Shown here: piece by piece, positions 35,738 through 48,009 of the stretch | Layout of the letters: every line of letters starts with the position of its first letter | How positions within the stretch are numbered: the stretch's first letter is position 1 | DNA from: Trametopsis cervina | Taxonomy: Eukaryota > Basidiomycota > Agaricomycetes > Polyporales > Irpicaceae | Length of the DNA: 64,000 bases | Direction of reading: 5' to 3' | Assembly (NCBI GenBank): GCA_022385755.1 | Contig: MU278368.1 | Coordinates: 309,003 to 373,002, forward strand | Position numbers and translations under genes: made by a program | The notes under the pieces: generated by a model | Databases searched by the model: none | The model's input: only the letters and a program-made list of their open reading frames with translations | Told to the model about the DNA's origin: nothing

Positions 35738-37130
35738 CGTGATGGCTGGCGGTGCCACAGAGTGAGCAGAGGTGGGCGGCGGTCCCGGGGCAGCGTATGC
35801 TGCGACAGGGTTCGTTGCCTGCGAGGTTCCAGAACAGGCAGATTTCGCGACCTGTCGAGACGGCCACGAGCCTGCCGTTGTCGAAGACGACGAAGACCGG
35901 CTTACCATTCGCGAGGGTCGTCCTGGTGCACGCGGAAGCGTGGTGGCCCTTGGGTCCGCCCTGGCCGCATTTGAGGCAGAGCAGTCCGGCGTTAGACTGT
36001 CTGCCTTCTTGAAAGGGACGGCTACTAGGGCCCTCGCCACGGTCCATAGGACGGCGTTCGACACGTCGGTCGGTCGGCGGCTTGTAGGGGTGAGCAAGGG
36101 CGCGAGGCTTGTCGGAAGTTTCGTACTTCTTTCGCATGACGCCGAGGCAAATCCGCTGAAATTTAGTCTCGTAGGGCAGACCGCCCACTATGAACCTACC
36201 CCTAGTCCCGCCGAAGAAGGATCGCCGGACGTCGATGTCGAACTCCAGAATGGAGTCGAAAGAGGTTTCCACCTCGTCCCGGTTGCAGAGGCTCTCGAAG
36301 TGGTCCCTGAAGAGCTGCACGGTCTGCCGGTTGGCTACCTGCTCCAGGATGACGAGGAAGTTCTTCCAGGCTCCCCGCCACTCTTCGATTTTCATGTAAG
36401 GCTCGCCTGGCCACTGCGACACGTCCAGCAGATTTTTCTTGTCCCCCATCGAGTTGTGGACCTTCGTATACTTTACCGCGCTGTTGTTCATGTCCCGCAG
36501 GGCGCGGTTGGTGCACATCGTGAGAGGCAGGTGGTGTCGGTACTTGATGAGGGCGAGGACCGGCTCGGGCGGCTTGATTTGATCGTCGAAGAGCTCGACG
36601 CCGTCGTCGATGCTGATTTCGTCGGGTCCCAGGCTGTTCGACCGCTGGATCATGCTGCTGCCGGCTGCTCCAGCGGAACGGTCGCTGATTCGGCTGGCCG
36701 CGCGCGGATTTTCCGCGCATACAGCCTGTCCGCTCGCCGCCTTTATCAAATCCATCACCTCTTTTAGGACCTCGGGGCTCAGCTTATCGAACAGACTCGC
36801 AGCAGGTTCGACGGGAGTCTCCGACCGTAGCCGGCGAGGGGATCCGCCGCCGCCACCGTTTTCGGCGTTGCCCCGTTGATCGGGTGTATGCGTCCCTCCC
36901 CCTTCGCGGGATCGCGGCGGGAGATTTTCGTAAGGCGGTACTAGGTCCTCGTCGTCAGAAACGTCGGCTTCTCCGCCGTCTCTCCTTGCTTCTCTTTCGA
37001 GGTTTCGCGCCAGTCGCGCGTCAAGCTCGTTTTGTTCCTCTGTGCTGAGTTGGTATTCGTTCTCGTTTCTGCCATCGTAGTTCCCTAGTTCGTTTCCTGC
37101 AATTCCTTGGGGGGGTCCTACTTCTACCAT
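35709..37130 (-). CDS. Retrotransposon gag-like protein with CCHC-type knuckle, 473 aa
   Basis: First ORF of the element, presumed to be the nucleocapsid/particle protein that packages element RNA. ATG at 37130 in strong context (ACCATGG). The N-terminus is acidic and disordered. A conserved-looking helical middle contains LALIKYRHHLPLTMCTNRAL and EWRGAWKNFLVILEQVANRQ. The C-terminus has Cys/His clusters: CLKCGQGGPKGHHASAC, a zinc-knuckle-like motif, and a second set, CRSIRCPGTAAHLCSLCG. The stop at 35709 lies inside the upstream extension of the RT frame, so the two genes overlap in different frames. Confidence 0.8.
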   Translation of the reverse strand: MVEVGPPQGIAGNELGNYDGRNENEYQLSTEEQNELDARLARNLEREARRDGGEADVSDDEDLVPPYENLPPRSREGGGTHTPDQRGNAENGGGGGSPRRLRSETPVEPAASLFDKLSPEVLKEVMDLIKAASGQAVCAENPRAASRISDRSAGAAGSSMIQRSNSLGPDEISIDDGVELFDDQIKPPEPVLALIKYRHHLPLTMCTNRALRDMNNSAVKYTKVHNSMGDKKNLLDVSQWPGEPYMKIEEWRGAWKNFLVILEQVANRQTVQLFRDHFESLCNRDEVETSFDSILEFDIDVRRSFFGGTRGRFIVGGLPYETKFQRICLGVMRKKYETSDKPRALAHPYKPPTDRRVERRPMDRGEGPSSRPFQEGRQSNAGLLCLKCGQGGPKGHHASACTRTTLANGKPVFVVFDNGRLVAVSTGREICLFWNLAGNEPCRSIRCPGTAAHLCSLCGTASHHANSKRCVRA

Positions 37131-37842
37131 GGTCGTTTAGTTGCCTTGAAAAGACAAGCGAAGCTTCAAAACAGAGAATTTTTTCCGAGGGCTTGAATGC
37201 GAGGAGAGGCGGGAGACAAGGAGCGAGGGCGCATGAGCGCCCAGCGATCCGCCTCTTGCCGCATTCGGCCCTCTTCGCTTAGTAAGCACTCGTTTGACCT
37301 GCCACTCGTTCCTCGCTTTCAGGTCAAACTGCTATTGTGCGATGAATGTTAGCGACCACTGCAACCCATGAGAGCGTTTTGAGACTGCCCGGTGTACGTT
37401 TATGAGAGTGCTCTGTTGCTTTGTTTGTCAGCATGCACGGGGCTCGGCGCCTAGAATGGGCTGAAGCAGCAGCAGCGTTCGAGGCAATAATGGAAACGTT
37501 ATTTGTTCTGCGGGCTGGTTGAGCTCTAGAATTGCATGGAATGCTCATATAGTAGATCACGAGAATGCCATCCTAGCTCGAATTGAAGGTCCTGGGGATG
37601 GCAGTGGCCCAGGTGGCGGTTCCGCGCATGGGCGTCGGAGTTTGAACTATGCGTCGCACAGCGAACGAATTGGACTCCATCTTGCCTCTCATCCTCAACG
37701 GCCCATTCATCCTCTGGCCATTCGAATAATCCTCCTTGTATCCGTATATCTCTTACGCCACACGACAAGTGTTAGAATCTTTTTCTGACTCTCTGCTCAA
37801 CACTCCCTATATTCTTTCATTTCTCAACAACGACTTTGCATC
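37131..37842. other. Retrotransposon 5' region and Snt2-like gene promoter
   Basis: The left part, up to about 37330, is GC-rich and probably the leader of the retrotransposon. The right part is the promoter of the plus-strand gene at 37843. The boundary cannot be placed by eye. Short frames here are not convincing. Confidence 0.5.
37292..37329. repeat. 10-bp inverted repeat near the 5' end of the retrotransposon
   Basis: GTTTGACCTG at 37292-37301 and CAGGTCAAAC at 37320-37329 are perfect complements separated by 18 bases, about 160 bp upstream of the gag ATG. Confidence 0.85.
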
Positions 37843-40800
37843 ATGCCTCCGGCTGCACCTTCGACTACACAAATAACACTCAAGAGCGGCGATCAAGTAA
37901 AAGTCAATGGTGCGTTGTATATGCGTTCTGCTTTGTTTGAAAACTCATTTTGATTTTTCCTAGACCATGTTTACTGCTCGCCGAGCTGGTCGATTCGCGA
38001 TGGCACCCCTTACTCTGTGGCCCGGATAATGGAATTCCTTCCCGCACAAGGAACTCCAACTTTTGATGAAAACGGCAAACGAAATGGTCCCCTCACTCGT
38101 GTACGATTGGCATGGTATTATCGGCCCAGCGACGTGAGCGACCGCACTGTCGCTGATTCCCGTCTGCTCCTGGCGGCTATTTACTCAGAAGTCTGCGACC
38201 TGAGCCAACTGCGCGCAAAGTGTTATGTTATTCACAGAGATAAAATATCGGATCTCGCAGGATGGAAGAAGCGTCCAGACAGATTTTATTTCCAACGTCT
38301 CTTTGACCCTTGGATCAGGAAGGAATTCGAGGTCATACAGGCCACCAGCGTTCGAAACAGTATGTGTGCCACACCGCCCACGAAAAACGCGTGCTTGGCA
38401 TGCGAACGCACTAATTATTGTTTCACAGTTCCCGATAACATCAGGGATACGCTCGTTGCACGATACGAATACGTTGTCGCCGAGAAGGAAGTCGTCCCCG
38501 ACCTTACTGACAGTCTGCGCAGTTGCGCCACGTGCGAGAAATGGTGTCCTCCGTAAGTTCTCTGTTTTACTGGCCTTCCGAAGATCCCCCTTCTGAATTC
38601 AAACATTTCTGTCTGCAGTCAAGAAACTGTTCAATGTGACAGATGTAAGAGGTTCTTCCATATGGCGTGTGTGAACCCGCCATTGTTGGCGAAGCCCAGT
38701 CGTGGGTATGGTTGGACTTGTGCCCCGTGCTCGCGAGAACACGAAGAGGAGGTTGACAGCCATCAGGTGGCGAGACACCTCACACCGCTCAGCTCCAAGC
38801 CCAAATCCAATGCCCCCGCTACGAGAGGCCGCGGCCGGCCTCGTAAAGACCGGATGCAAGCCGAGAAAGAGGAAAACATGGAAATCAAACACTTCAAGAT
38901 GTGGCCGTTCCGATATTTTGGGTGCGAAGCTACTGTCTCGTCGCGATAACTCTTGAACGCTGTTACTGATTGTCGTGACGTTGTCGACGTTGCAGGCAGT
39001 ACACAGTCGCAGAGGACACACTGGGTGAGTAACACTGGCCATCTGTCGCGGTGATCGTCGATAGCCGAGGGGAGAATGAACCAACATGCTGACTGTGGTA
39101 ACCAACTAGATCCCGACGATCTAATCTTCCCACGGGCGGCAACTCGGGTCGGTCCGAAATACCAAGTCGGCAGTCTCCCAGTACCCGGTATAGATGATTC
39201 ACCACCCGTTCCAGGTAGGTTTCAGCAGAGTTTGATACTTTCTCGAGGCTCAGATTGAACAGGTGAAGAAGAGAGAGGAGATGACCAGACTATCGAAGTG
39301 CTCAGTCGAGTCTGCGAAATGTCCCCGCAGGAAGGTACGATATTCGGCTCATGTCACATTCGACAAGCACTCATGCATACTCGTTCATCTAGTCTCAACG
39401 AGTAAGACCTTTTTAAAACCCACACAAATTATCTTTGACGTTCCACTTAGTGGAAACATACAAGAGTTCGCTCACACGGAGTGAGAAACTCAAGTACAAC
39501 ATTGACTGGCTGAGCGAGGTCATCCGTCGATACAGTGACGCTTGGGCAGCTGGACGCGATTTTATCACCGTTAACATGAAAGCGCCTATGCGCAAAGAGA
39601 AGGTCGGTTCTGCTTCTGGCGCAGATAATTTGTCACTGACCGTTAATTCAGTGGAAGAGGACTGAAACATCGTACACTGACCGGGGCTGGTCTGACGCAG
39701 AGATCGCTGCCTTCGAGGATGCACTGATGGTTCATGGTGCTGAGCTGCGTCCTGTACGAGAAGAAGTCGGTACACGTACGATGTATGAGGTCGTCCGGTT
39801 CTATGGCCACTGGAAGAAGTGCGTATTTACACCATCTGCACGTCTCGGTACACTCACCATCTTATCTAATAGTGCCAAGCTCGGGGAGCAGAACGCCAGA
39901 GTTAAAGCAGCACGCGCTGCCGGTAAACCCGCCCCTGTAGCCCCTCCTGCCGACACTTCAGACGATGAGGGTTCCGTAGTGACAGAACTCACCCGCACCG
40001 ATAACAGCTGCGGCGCGTGTCGAACACGGGAGTCCGAGACATGGTGGAAGGCTCCAAAGGCATTGTCATTGGCTACGAACGTTCTCTGCGACAACTGCGG
40101 TATCAGTTGGAGGAAGTACGCCGATCTCAACGTCAGGCCGTTCCGAGAAGATACCATCTCGAAGACTAAGCCCGTTGAGAAGCGTGAAGGAACGCCTTTG
40201 GCGGCTCCGAATTCAAAGCGCCCGAGGGTGAGTGCTTATGCAGAGTTTGTCGTGCAAAGGCTGATTACTTTCGGATATCGTTTTCTCGTTACTAGACATC
40301 GGTGTCTACTTCTACACCTCCTCCTGCTGTGATACCTCAAGTCCGATGCCTAGCGTGCCACAAGAACGGGCCTCCGTCGAAGATTCTTCGGTGCAGCCAG
40401 TGTCAATTCCGCGTCCATCCTGGTATGTTCAGTTGCGCATCCTGTTCCAGGTCACCACTGACGATAGGTTAGGCGCATGTGGCGTGGTAGTTGATGCGAC
40501 GACCTTCGACAACTGGACGTGTGAGCTGTGCTCAAATGAGAAGAGCCTGGAAGCGTCGTTGGTGAGTTATCCGCTTGTGGCATTGTCCATGCTTGTTTTT
40601 CTTATTGTGTGAGCAGAAACACGACTGTCTCCTATGTCCGAGAACGCGCAGAGATCCGAAGAAGAAAGCACTACACCCATCCGCGGATTCGTTCCTGCGA
40701 GCATGCAAACCTACCGAAGGCCAGGGTTGGGTGCACGTCCTTTGTTCCGTCTTCATTCCCGAAGTAAGCTTCACGGATGCGGTGCGATTACGTCGTGTGG

Positions 40801-41619
40801 AGGGCATCAGCACGATTCCGTCATATCGCTGGATGAACGTGAGCACAACTCTCACAACTTCTATGATCTCATAAATAGACTGACATGATGACCGCAGAAA
40901 TGTACCTTATGCGACTCTTCTGGCGGCGCGGTCATACGCTGTAGTGATTGTCCTGCGGAGTATCACGTATCCTGCGCGTGGAAAGCAGGTCATAAGTTCG
41001 GCTTCGAGTTGCAACCTGTAAGTGGGACCCGCACGTTCCGTGACTTGCCGGGCTAATGATATCTCCTTAGGGTAACAAGAAGGAAAGTGTGGTCTCGGTA
41101 GAGTTCAAGGATGCGACAGGCTGCATGGCACCTCTAGTCACATGTAAGGGCCACCCTCAGCATAGACGGCAGACGTTTGGTATTTGCGAACTGAACGAGA
41201 ACAGCGAGGTATGTATCATTCCATTTCGCGTAGCGCACGTCCCCTCATCAGCCCTTGCACAGACTGCATTACAAGTCTATTGCAAGAACTACAAACAAAC
41301 AGAAGTTGGGAACACACATGGCCTACTCAGGAAGGCTCAGCGGTTGGATGCCACCCTCAACACTGAGGACTCCGTCGAGTCCGAAAGCTCACATTCATCG
41401 CCTGATCCACAGTGCACACGCTGTCACACCGAATTCTCCCCAGTTTTCTATCCTACGCCACCATCCACACCTCCCAGTGGGGGTTCCCCCAGTTCTATGT
41501 CTCAGACATGGCTATGCCATCGCTGTCACTTCGAGAGCCAGAATCAGGACACGAAGATGAATGGGATCCACAATCACATGAATCTCAACGGTGTAAATGG
41601 GTCTCTAGTATTTGCATAG
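37843..41619 (+). CDS. Snt2-like chromatin reader: BAH, PHD, SANT, GATA-type finger, PHD, extended PHD
   Basis: Predicted nuclear histone reader related to fungal Snt2, which in yeasts works with the HDAC Rpd3 or the Lid2 demethylase complex. ATG is at 37843 (MPPAAPSTTQITLKSG); about a dozen short introns follow. A BAH domain comes first (DHVYCSPSWSIRDGTPYSVA, VRLAWYYRP). The first PHD finger is CATCEKWCPP...CDRCKRFFHMACV...WTCAPC. A basic AT-hook-like TRGRGRPRKDR follows. The SANT domain is WSDAEIAAFEDALMVHGAEL. The GATA-like finger is CGACRTRESETWWK...LCDNCGISW. The second PHD is CLACHKNGPPSKILRCSQC, and the extended PHD runs CLLCPRTRRDPKKKAL...GWVHVLCSVFIPEVSF...CTLCDSSGGAVIRCSDC. A final CxxC pair (CTRCHTEF, WLCHRCHF) closes the protein. 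It converges on the deubiquitinase gene, 177 bp away. Confidence 0.88.
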
Positions 41620-41796
41620 TTGTCAATTTCCGATCTGTTGTTCTGTTATATGATTACATGTACTATGATATGGTATACTTGGTGTGGTAATTCATGCAAA
41701 TGAATGGGTGATAATACAACTGTCGAGGGTTAAGTAATCAAAAAAGCGGGCATGAAAGCGTAAAGATAGCGAACAATAGTGAAATGTAGGTCTACA

Positions 41797-44700
41797 TTAT
41801 GCTTTTATCCTCTTATAGAACAATATATACGCCGGTTTACCCTAGAGATCAACGTTATTGACGTGGACACAGAAGGTAGAAATGAAGACTTACTACAACG
41901 TCTTTCGGATCTGCTGGTGTTATGCGACTATCATCGCAGTACAGCCATCCCCCGCGAGAAGAAATGAAGGCCGTGTCTATGTATAGTGTTAAGCTACGCG
42001 TCTCCTGGCCAACGAACGTCAAGACTCACAGTGACCACTGCTCAGCGTTCCAAAGTGATTCGTGACACCATATAAGTCGTACTTGTACGGAGGAAGCTGG
42101 GCGCGGGGATCGTCGGCAGGCAAATTAGGTATTCCTCCAACACCCGGAGGGAGTGGCGGCGGCATGTAGTTCGTGAGGTCCAGACCTTTCAGCGGGAAAT
42201 CAACAGGGGTCTCGATCTTCTCGGTGAAGTGGCCCTTCACGGAAAAGCGTTTGAGGTGGATCAACAGGACAGGTGGCAAACGAGCGAGGGACAGTAACTT
42301 GGTGGCCTTCCGTAGAACCTTGCAGTTGGGACAATGCCTGTGAACGAAAGAGTAAGTTGTATTCATGACACACATGACGTTTGACCATCTTACCATGCAT
42401 CCGACTTTTCCATAATTTCTTCCTTGACGAACGCATCCAGACATTGTTGAATCGTGACCTTAGATACGGTTCTGTGGGTGGGGATCGGCAACGTCAAATA
42501 CATGAACGTGTTGTACGTCGTGGATGTCTATGAGAAGGGATATATATGAGTTCGACACAGCAATGTAGCGCTCCACCGAACTTACATGATGGCATGTCAA
42601 ACATTCTAGCCGACTTCGGTACTGACCCTGGAAGAAATCTACCACTGGACTGTCATCTCGCATTCGATACATCTGCCATTGTTGTTCACTGGCAAGCTGC
42701 GTTGGGAGCTTCTCGAGCTCGGCCTCTCGTTCTGGTGTCATCTCAAGATGAGGCTTGTTCAGCACACGGTTGAGATCCTCATGAAGACCGTCGAGTAACG
42801 AAGCGAGGAACTCCTGCGAATCGTGTTGTTCTGATCCCGCGAACTGCTTTGCATAAGTGCATACCGTGCGCTGGGAGAGTGTCAGCGTTTCTGGACGGCA
42901 GTAATGCGGTCATCCACGTACTCGGAAAGGCAGAGGTGTCAAGCTGGCCATTTCTCCCTGCCACATGTCCCTTATGATATTTGCAAATGCTTGTGCCAAT
43001 TGACCCTTCGTGCCCATAGGATTTACCATGTTCACTGCACTCTTCCACCGCCCATCTGTATATAACCTCAGCAGCTGACTTAGACAAATCAGTGGGTTAC
43101 GTACCCGTGAAAAACCGCGCAAACGGAACCGTGGCGCTCAAGCACTGAATCGTCGAGTTCATGTAGCACGTATTTCCCAGGTTCTTCAGGCCAGACGTTC
43201 CTATTTGAATATCGGCCCAATACGTAACAGGATAGTCTGAGGGAATAGTCGGAGGTTTGGGACCGGCATGCGACATGATCCTCGGTCGATTGTCTTGTCT
43301 TTCCAGACTTGACGAGGCCACGGCGGGAGGTGGTCTAAGAATGTGCTGCGATGATAGTTCAGGATAATCAATAGGTGGGCGGTGTGAGATGCCCTGCAAC
43401 GCCTCTTGCGATTGATCAATATAATCATTGGTCCTGCGGCGCAAAGGCGAAGGGTTGATAGAGGCTTGCGGAGGTAGAGAAACAAGACCATTGGCAGGGG
43501 AGCTGAAGGATGACCCAGACATTTGAGGAGATATTGTCCGGTTGAATTGTGGATATTGGATTCCCGAAATCCCGGTGGCTAGCGAGGGGGATACGCGATG
43601 TGTAGGGTTCTACATATCGGCTGTTAAGTAGTGTCTGCTGGACATGAAGAAAAGGACTCACGGTTGGAGGTATAGGAGGAGGCTGATATGACACCGACTG
43701 CGACGGCGGCCGTGTACCCACGGGCCTCGATAAAGGTCTTCTTGACATGTCAGCAAACGGGGGAGAAACAATGTCTCTACTGCCGAAGCCAGGACTTAAG
43801 GGCGGATGAGTATTTGTTACATGTTGGAACAAGGAGAAAGCATCCTACCGTAGTGAGGGAGGAATATCTGAGGGTGCGGGGGTCCCAGCACCCGGCGGCG
43901 GCACCCACATCTTATATTCATGTGGCTCTGACGAAGGGCCAGCGGACACAGTGCGCGTGAAGTTGGACGTTTCAGCAAACGGAGGAGACATAGGTTGCTG
44001 CACAAAGGATGGTCTTGTGGATGACTCCGCTGGTAATCTGGCATGACCGGCGGAGGTAGACGAGACGAGAGACGGTGGCGACGGTAGGGGAACCATAGGC
44101 GACATGTGACCGTTTACACCTGGGCTGGAGTCAATGGCATGCATTAAGTCTGTCGCAGGCCCAGGGACCTCCAAGGTAGTCTCAGAACCGCCGTGAACAA
44201 CGTCGTTAGGGAATTGCGCTTTCCAAGCTCCCAGACCGCCAACCAGCACCATAGGAATGTTCTTCAGGATTTTCTTGAATGCCACTTCGTATATTTGCCC
44301 CATAAGAGCCTTCAGTGCTGGAGAATCATTGAACGATGTAGACGATTCATCATATACAGCAACCAAATCAAACTTGTCCCGATTTGAGAAGAGGATGCTT
44401 TCCTGGCGTGGCGCTACTGCAAGTGAATTCTCGATGGCCTCAGCAGACACACTGCGTAGACGCAAATGAGCAAACTCGAACTGCTGAAACATGGAACAAC
44501 TCACTTTTCTCGGAGTAGTACTGAGGGCTCAATACATATAATAGCGTCCGCCTTGATGTGCTCCCGGTCAAACTCCTCACGTGTACGTACGTCGAGAATA
44601 AGAATTTCGAAATTGTTCTTGCCCATGTATTCATGCAGGGTCCCGGGAAACAACGTATGTGGAATCGGTGGAGGCACTTGCGACAAGAGAGGTGATCTGG

Positions 44701-46053
44701 CTGCTCCATTCAATGCAAGATTGGAAGGCTTTCTTGGTACGAGGGGTGAGCGTGTCGGAGATGCTGGTCTGCTGTTGAAATTATCCACACTTGGTATCGG
44801 TGTACTTGAAGGTCGCGGTCCAGGATCAATCGACCGTATAGGAAATGGCTTGATCAGTTGAATGGGGGAGTGTGCGATCGGGGAGGACCCCTCCAGAGGA
44901 TGATCGTCAGTGGGTGAATGTTTACTGGACCCCGTAGCTAATGGCTTAACAGCAGGAAGTCTCAGAGCGTCCATTTCATCCAGTTCGTCGATTGAAGGAA
45001 ACGCGTGGCTGAAGTCGGTCAAGCTCAGTCGGTTGGTGACTCGAGGCGAAGACGATGCGGACGAGGTTGGCGATGGCGGTCCAAAACTTGAGACAGGAAT
45101 TAATGTATGGGGAGACGGTGAAGCAATAGAAGGAGATGTGATGCTGGGAGACGGTAGAAGAGGTGACGGTAGGTTCTGCAGAGACATCCGCTGCGATTTT
45201 GGCATTTCAGGAGAGACGGGGTACGACATGCTTGACGAAGTAGACGGAGAGAATAGAGTGGGCGTCGGTGGTACCACAGGCGTAGAAGGCAGAGATGGTA
45301 GGTGAAGATCCTTCGAGATGCGCTTCGAGGTCGCCTTCGCCGGCCCCACAGACAGACCCGCACTCTGCAGTGCTCGCATGCGATCAGCAATGCTGCCGCC
45401 GCTCGCCTTGGACACTGTACCATCTGCTGCCTCAGATTCAAACTCGCTGCAGAAGGTTTAGAGGGCAACAAGGTAGGGTGTCGTAAGGTATACTTACCGT
45501 GCTGCAACCGTGTCAATTTCAACCAGCTTCCCTTCTATTCTCGCCATGCTCTCCTTCAGGTCGTGACCCTCACGCTTACCAAGTTAGTAAGGGATATGAA
45601 ACGTTCATGTCCTAGATAACTCACCTGCTGGAAGTCGAGTAAATCTCTCATAAAACTGCCTTTTTTGCCAGATATCTCCTGCTTCATCTCGGTCGTATCC
45701 ATGTAGAGCTGAGCCAACGATACCGCTTTAGTCAATGCACTCAATGCGCCTCTCAAATCACTCTCTCCTTCCTTCGCCCTCGCAGTATGTATCTGATCCC
45801 GCGCAGTCCGAAGCAGTGTAATCGCAGAGGCTCCCCGAGCCGCCTTCTGTGCCTGCTCTCTCGCAGCAGCCTTGATTTCCGCTACAGAATCACGCTGGGT
45901 AGGTGCAGGTCCATTCTGCATTTCTGCGGAGCAATTGAAGTTATGATTAGCAGGCCATGATGCATGCAGGATGTATTATAATGACACACTGTGAGTGGGC
46001 AATCTAAAGTCCCCAAACGCTGGTGAAGATGGCAGCACGGCTACGCTAGGCAT
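41797..46053 (-). CDS. Ubiquitin-specific protease, Doa4/USP8-like, with rhodanese domain
   Basis: Cysteine deubiquitinase; relatives recycle ubiquitin from cargo at endosomes. The start is taken at 46053 (MPSVAVLPSSPAFGDFRL), spliced into the frame containing MQNGPAPTQ; an ATG at 45921 is the alternative. The N-terminal helical region (ASAITLLRTARDQIHTARAK) resembles the MIT/USP8 dimerisation part. A long Ser/Pro-rich linker is followed by a rhodanese domain (LHEYMGKNNFEILILDVRTR, EEFDREHIKADAI, FDLVAVYDESS). The catalytic domain has the Cys box LKNLGNTCYMNSTIQCL, KQFAGSEQHDSQEFLASLLD, the zinc pairs LECLTC and HCPNC, and the His box LSSGHYTAFISSRGGWLYCD. It ends VVGKPAYILFYKRIKA with a stop at 41797-41799. 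The last two junctions were inferred from splice sites and USP conservation. Confidence 0.88.
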
Positions 46054-48009
46054 GGGCCTGTGCAAGCGTTCGGTGTAGAAGCTTTCAGGAGCTCAACTTA
46101 AGAAGATCAACAAGACAAGAGCAAAGTGGATGGAAGGTAGAGATGTAGTGCATGTAATAGGTCAAGGGTTGGCCGCAGCGAGCGCGGTAACTGGAAATCA
46201 CCATAATCCCCGTGTTGCGTTGACTAAAGTGATCGGGGGTCTTATTCCGATACCGCGACTATGCGACTTAGTGACGTCCTGGTTTCGACTCAACTTCATT
46301 CGCAGGAGGACTATGTCACGGGCGTGGTAAGACTCTCAAACTACGAACATATCATGTTTCTTCTTATAACCCGATGTGATTACTGCAGGTATGATTGATT
46401 GCATTCAAGGGTATCATCCAGCAAGAAAGATGGCCTTATCACATCTCAGGGGCTTCCTCGTAATTCAAGAGACGGCTTGGCTTTCCGGTTGCCAGGAGCT
46501 GGAGACTCAGGGAACATGGTGGAAACTGGCAACACAATAGGGTATGTTTCTTGGTATTGGCTCATGTGAAATCCGGTTCCGGGGTCCGGATACACCCTTC
46601 AGCGAAGTACTGTACGTCTCTTGATGTGAGAAGGCGGTCATGGTACAATTCTGCGCGCTCTTATCAGGGAAATTACAAGTCTGTCATGCGTGACTTCCAG
46701 AATAAATTCACAACGACAACGAAACGTCGGTAGAAAACAAGGGTGAAGAGAGAGGGGGCAAAGAGGGTCTTGTCGCGTGAAGTCCACCTGCAGTCGTCTG
46801 AATATAGGTCTGCGCCGTATGGTGCAAGGCGGGCTATGAGGCGGAGCAGGACATACGAGAGAACTGGAAGATTACTGTGGAATACATGGATGGTCTTGGA
46901 GAAAATACTTTCCCAGGTAATCAGTTGCGCTGCTCGTTAGATCATAACTCAAGATCTCGAGTATGTGTACGCAGCAAGAGTTAGCTAGTTCTATACGCGA
47001 CATTCGGAGAAAGCCCACTTCCTAATGAGGCTCAGTTAGGATATCGAACAGCTGTCTGTCCATGGGCCTCACTAAGCTACAGACTTGCCTACTGTAATCT
47101 TAGTAAAATGCGGAGGGGATGCTTATTGCCTAGCGCAAAGCGGGGGTCCGATATGCAAGAATACGTCCATAAATACACCTGTCGTTTTCTATGCGTTACT
47201 TTACCGCAGTGAAGAGACTCGTACGCCACGGGCTTGGCCAAAGAACGGATCAAGTCACGACACGTATATTATTTATATAAGATAAAATATTGAGAAAGAA
47301 TCAGGACCCTAGCCACCGGCTCATCATACCTAGGCTGGCATGTAAGTTCAAGTTATGCGTTGGCTCTGTAGCACATGCGAAACGGCCCCAATTATTCGAG
47401 TGTAATGGTCACCCCTATTTATCGCAGGTCTACCGATGCAATAGCTATCATTATCTGCAGGTTTACATTGCATTATGTTGGTCCTCCAACGTGCTCCTCC
47501 TGAGTGAAAGCTAGGTGTTCTATCTTAGTGTACTCCGACCGACTAACAGAGGTAAATGCGTGCATCGCCTCACGGTATCGAGCGATACTAAATGAATACC
47601 ACCGGCCATGCCACATGTCATGTGCCAACTATGTGTCACTTCTGGCAGAACTTTCTCCTGTTCCAACATCCCACTATTACCCCCGAAGCGAGCGAAGTTT
47701 TACTGTTTGATATGTTTTCAATTCATGTAGCTATCGTGTATCTTGTACTATGTAAGGAAAGCGGAACAAACAGTACGTGGGGACAGATGTCGACAGTGGG
47801 TATGCTGGGAGGGGAATGCAATTATCATACAATGTTATGATGTGATGCATAGAATGAGTGACAATGAGCAGAAAGACATCTAATACAGCTCGACAGCAAC
47901 AGAGAATACCATTATAAGGAGGAAGACCAGATAAAATGACAAGCCACAGATAAATCACCACCAGTGCCCGACAGAAAAACCATATGTTCGAATTAAAAAT
48001 GAGCAAATA
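46054..48009. other. About 2 kb without a recognised gene
   Basis: Lies between the 5' end of the deubiquitinase and the 3' end of the second kinase. Short frames (for example 46130-46330, 46551-46733, 47504-47710 plus) show no recognisable domain. No inverted terminal repeats or tandem arrays were seen. It may hold the deubiquitinase promoter and old decayed sequence. Confidence 0.45.

Larger units (their letters stand above)
31700..37330 (-). mobile_element. Tyrosine-recombinase (DIRS/Ngaro-like) retrotransposon; ends not resolved
   Basis: The coding core runs from the gag ATG at 37130 down to the recombinase stop at 32212. The order is gag with zinc knuckle, reverse transcriptase plus RNase H, then tyrosine recombinase. 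That set, with no aspartic protease and no DDE integrase, defines DIRS-order elements. No DNA-methyltransferase domain was seen, which favours the Ngaro side over DIRS1/PAT. The coding regions look intact apart from two introns. I could not find terminal inverted or split direct repeats by eye, so the outer limits given are guesses from where composition changes. Short inverted repeats occur at 32057-32119 and 37292-37329. Confidence 0.85.

Noticed and set aside
31800..37330. Matching terminal repeats of the retrotransposon
   Set aside because: A weak inverted similarity (AATT..TCTGTT..TG.AAG.TTCG) between about 31868 and 37165 needs gaps and is too short to trust. Direct repeats between the ends were not found by eye.
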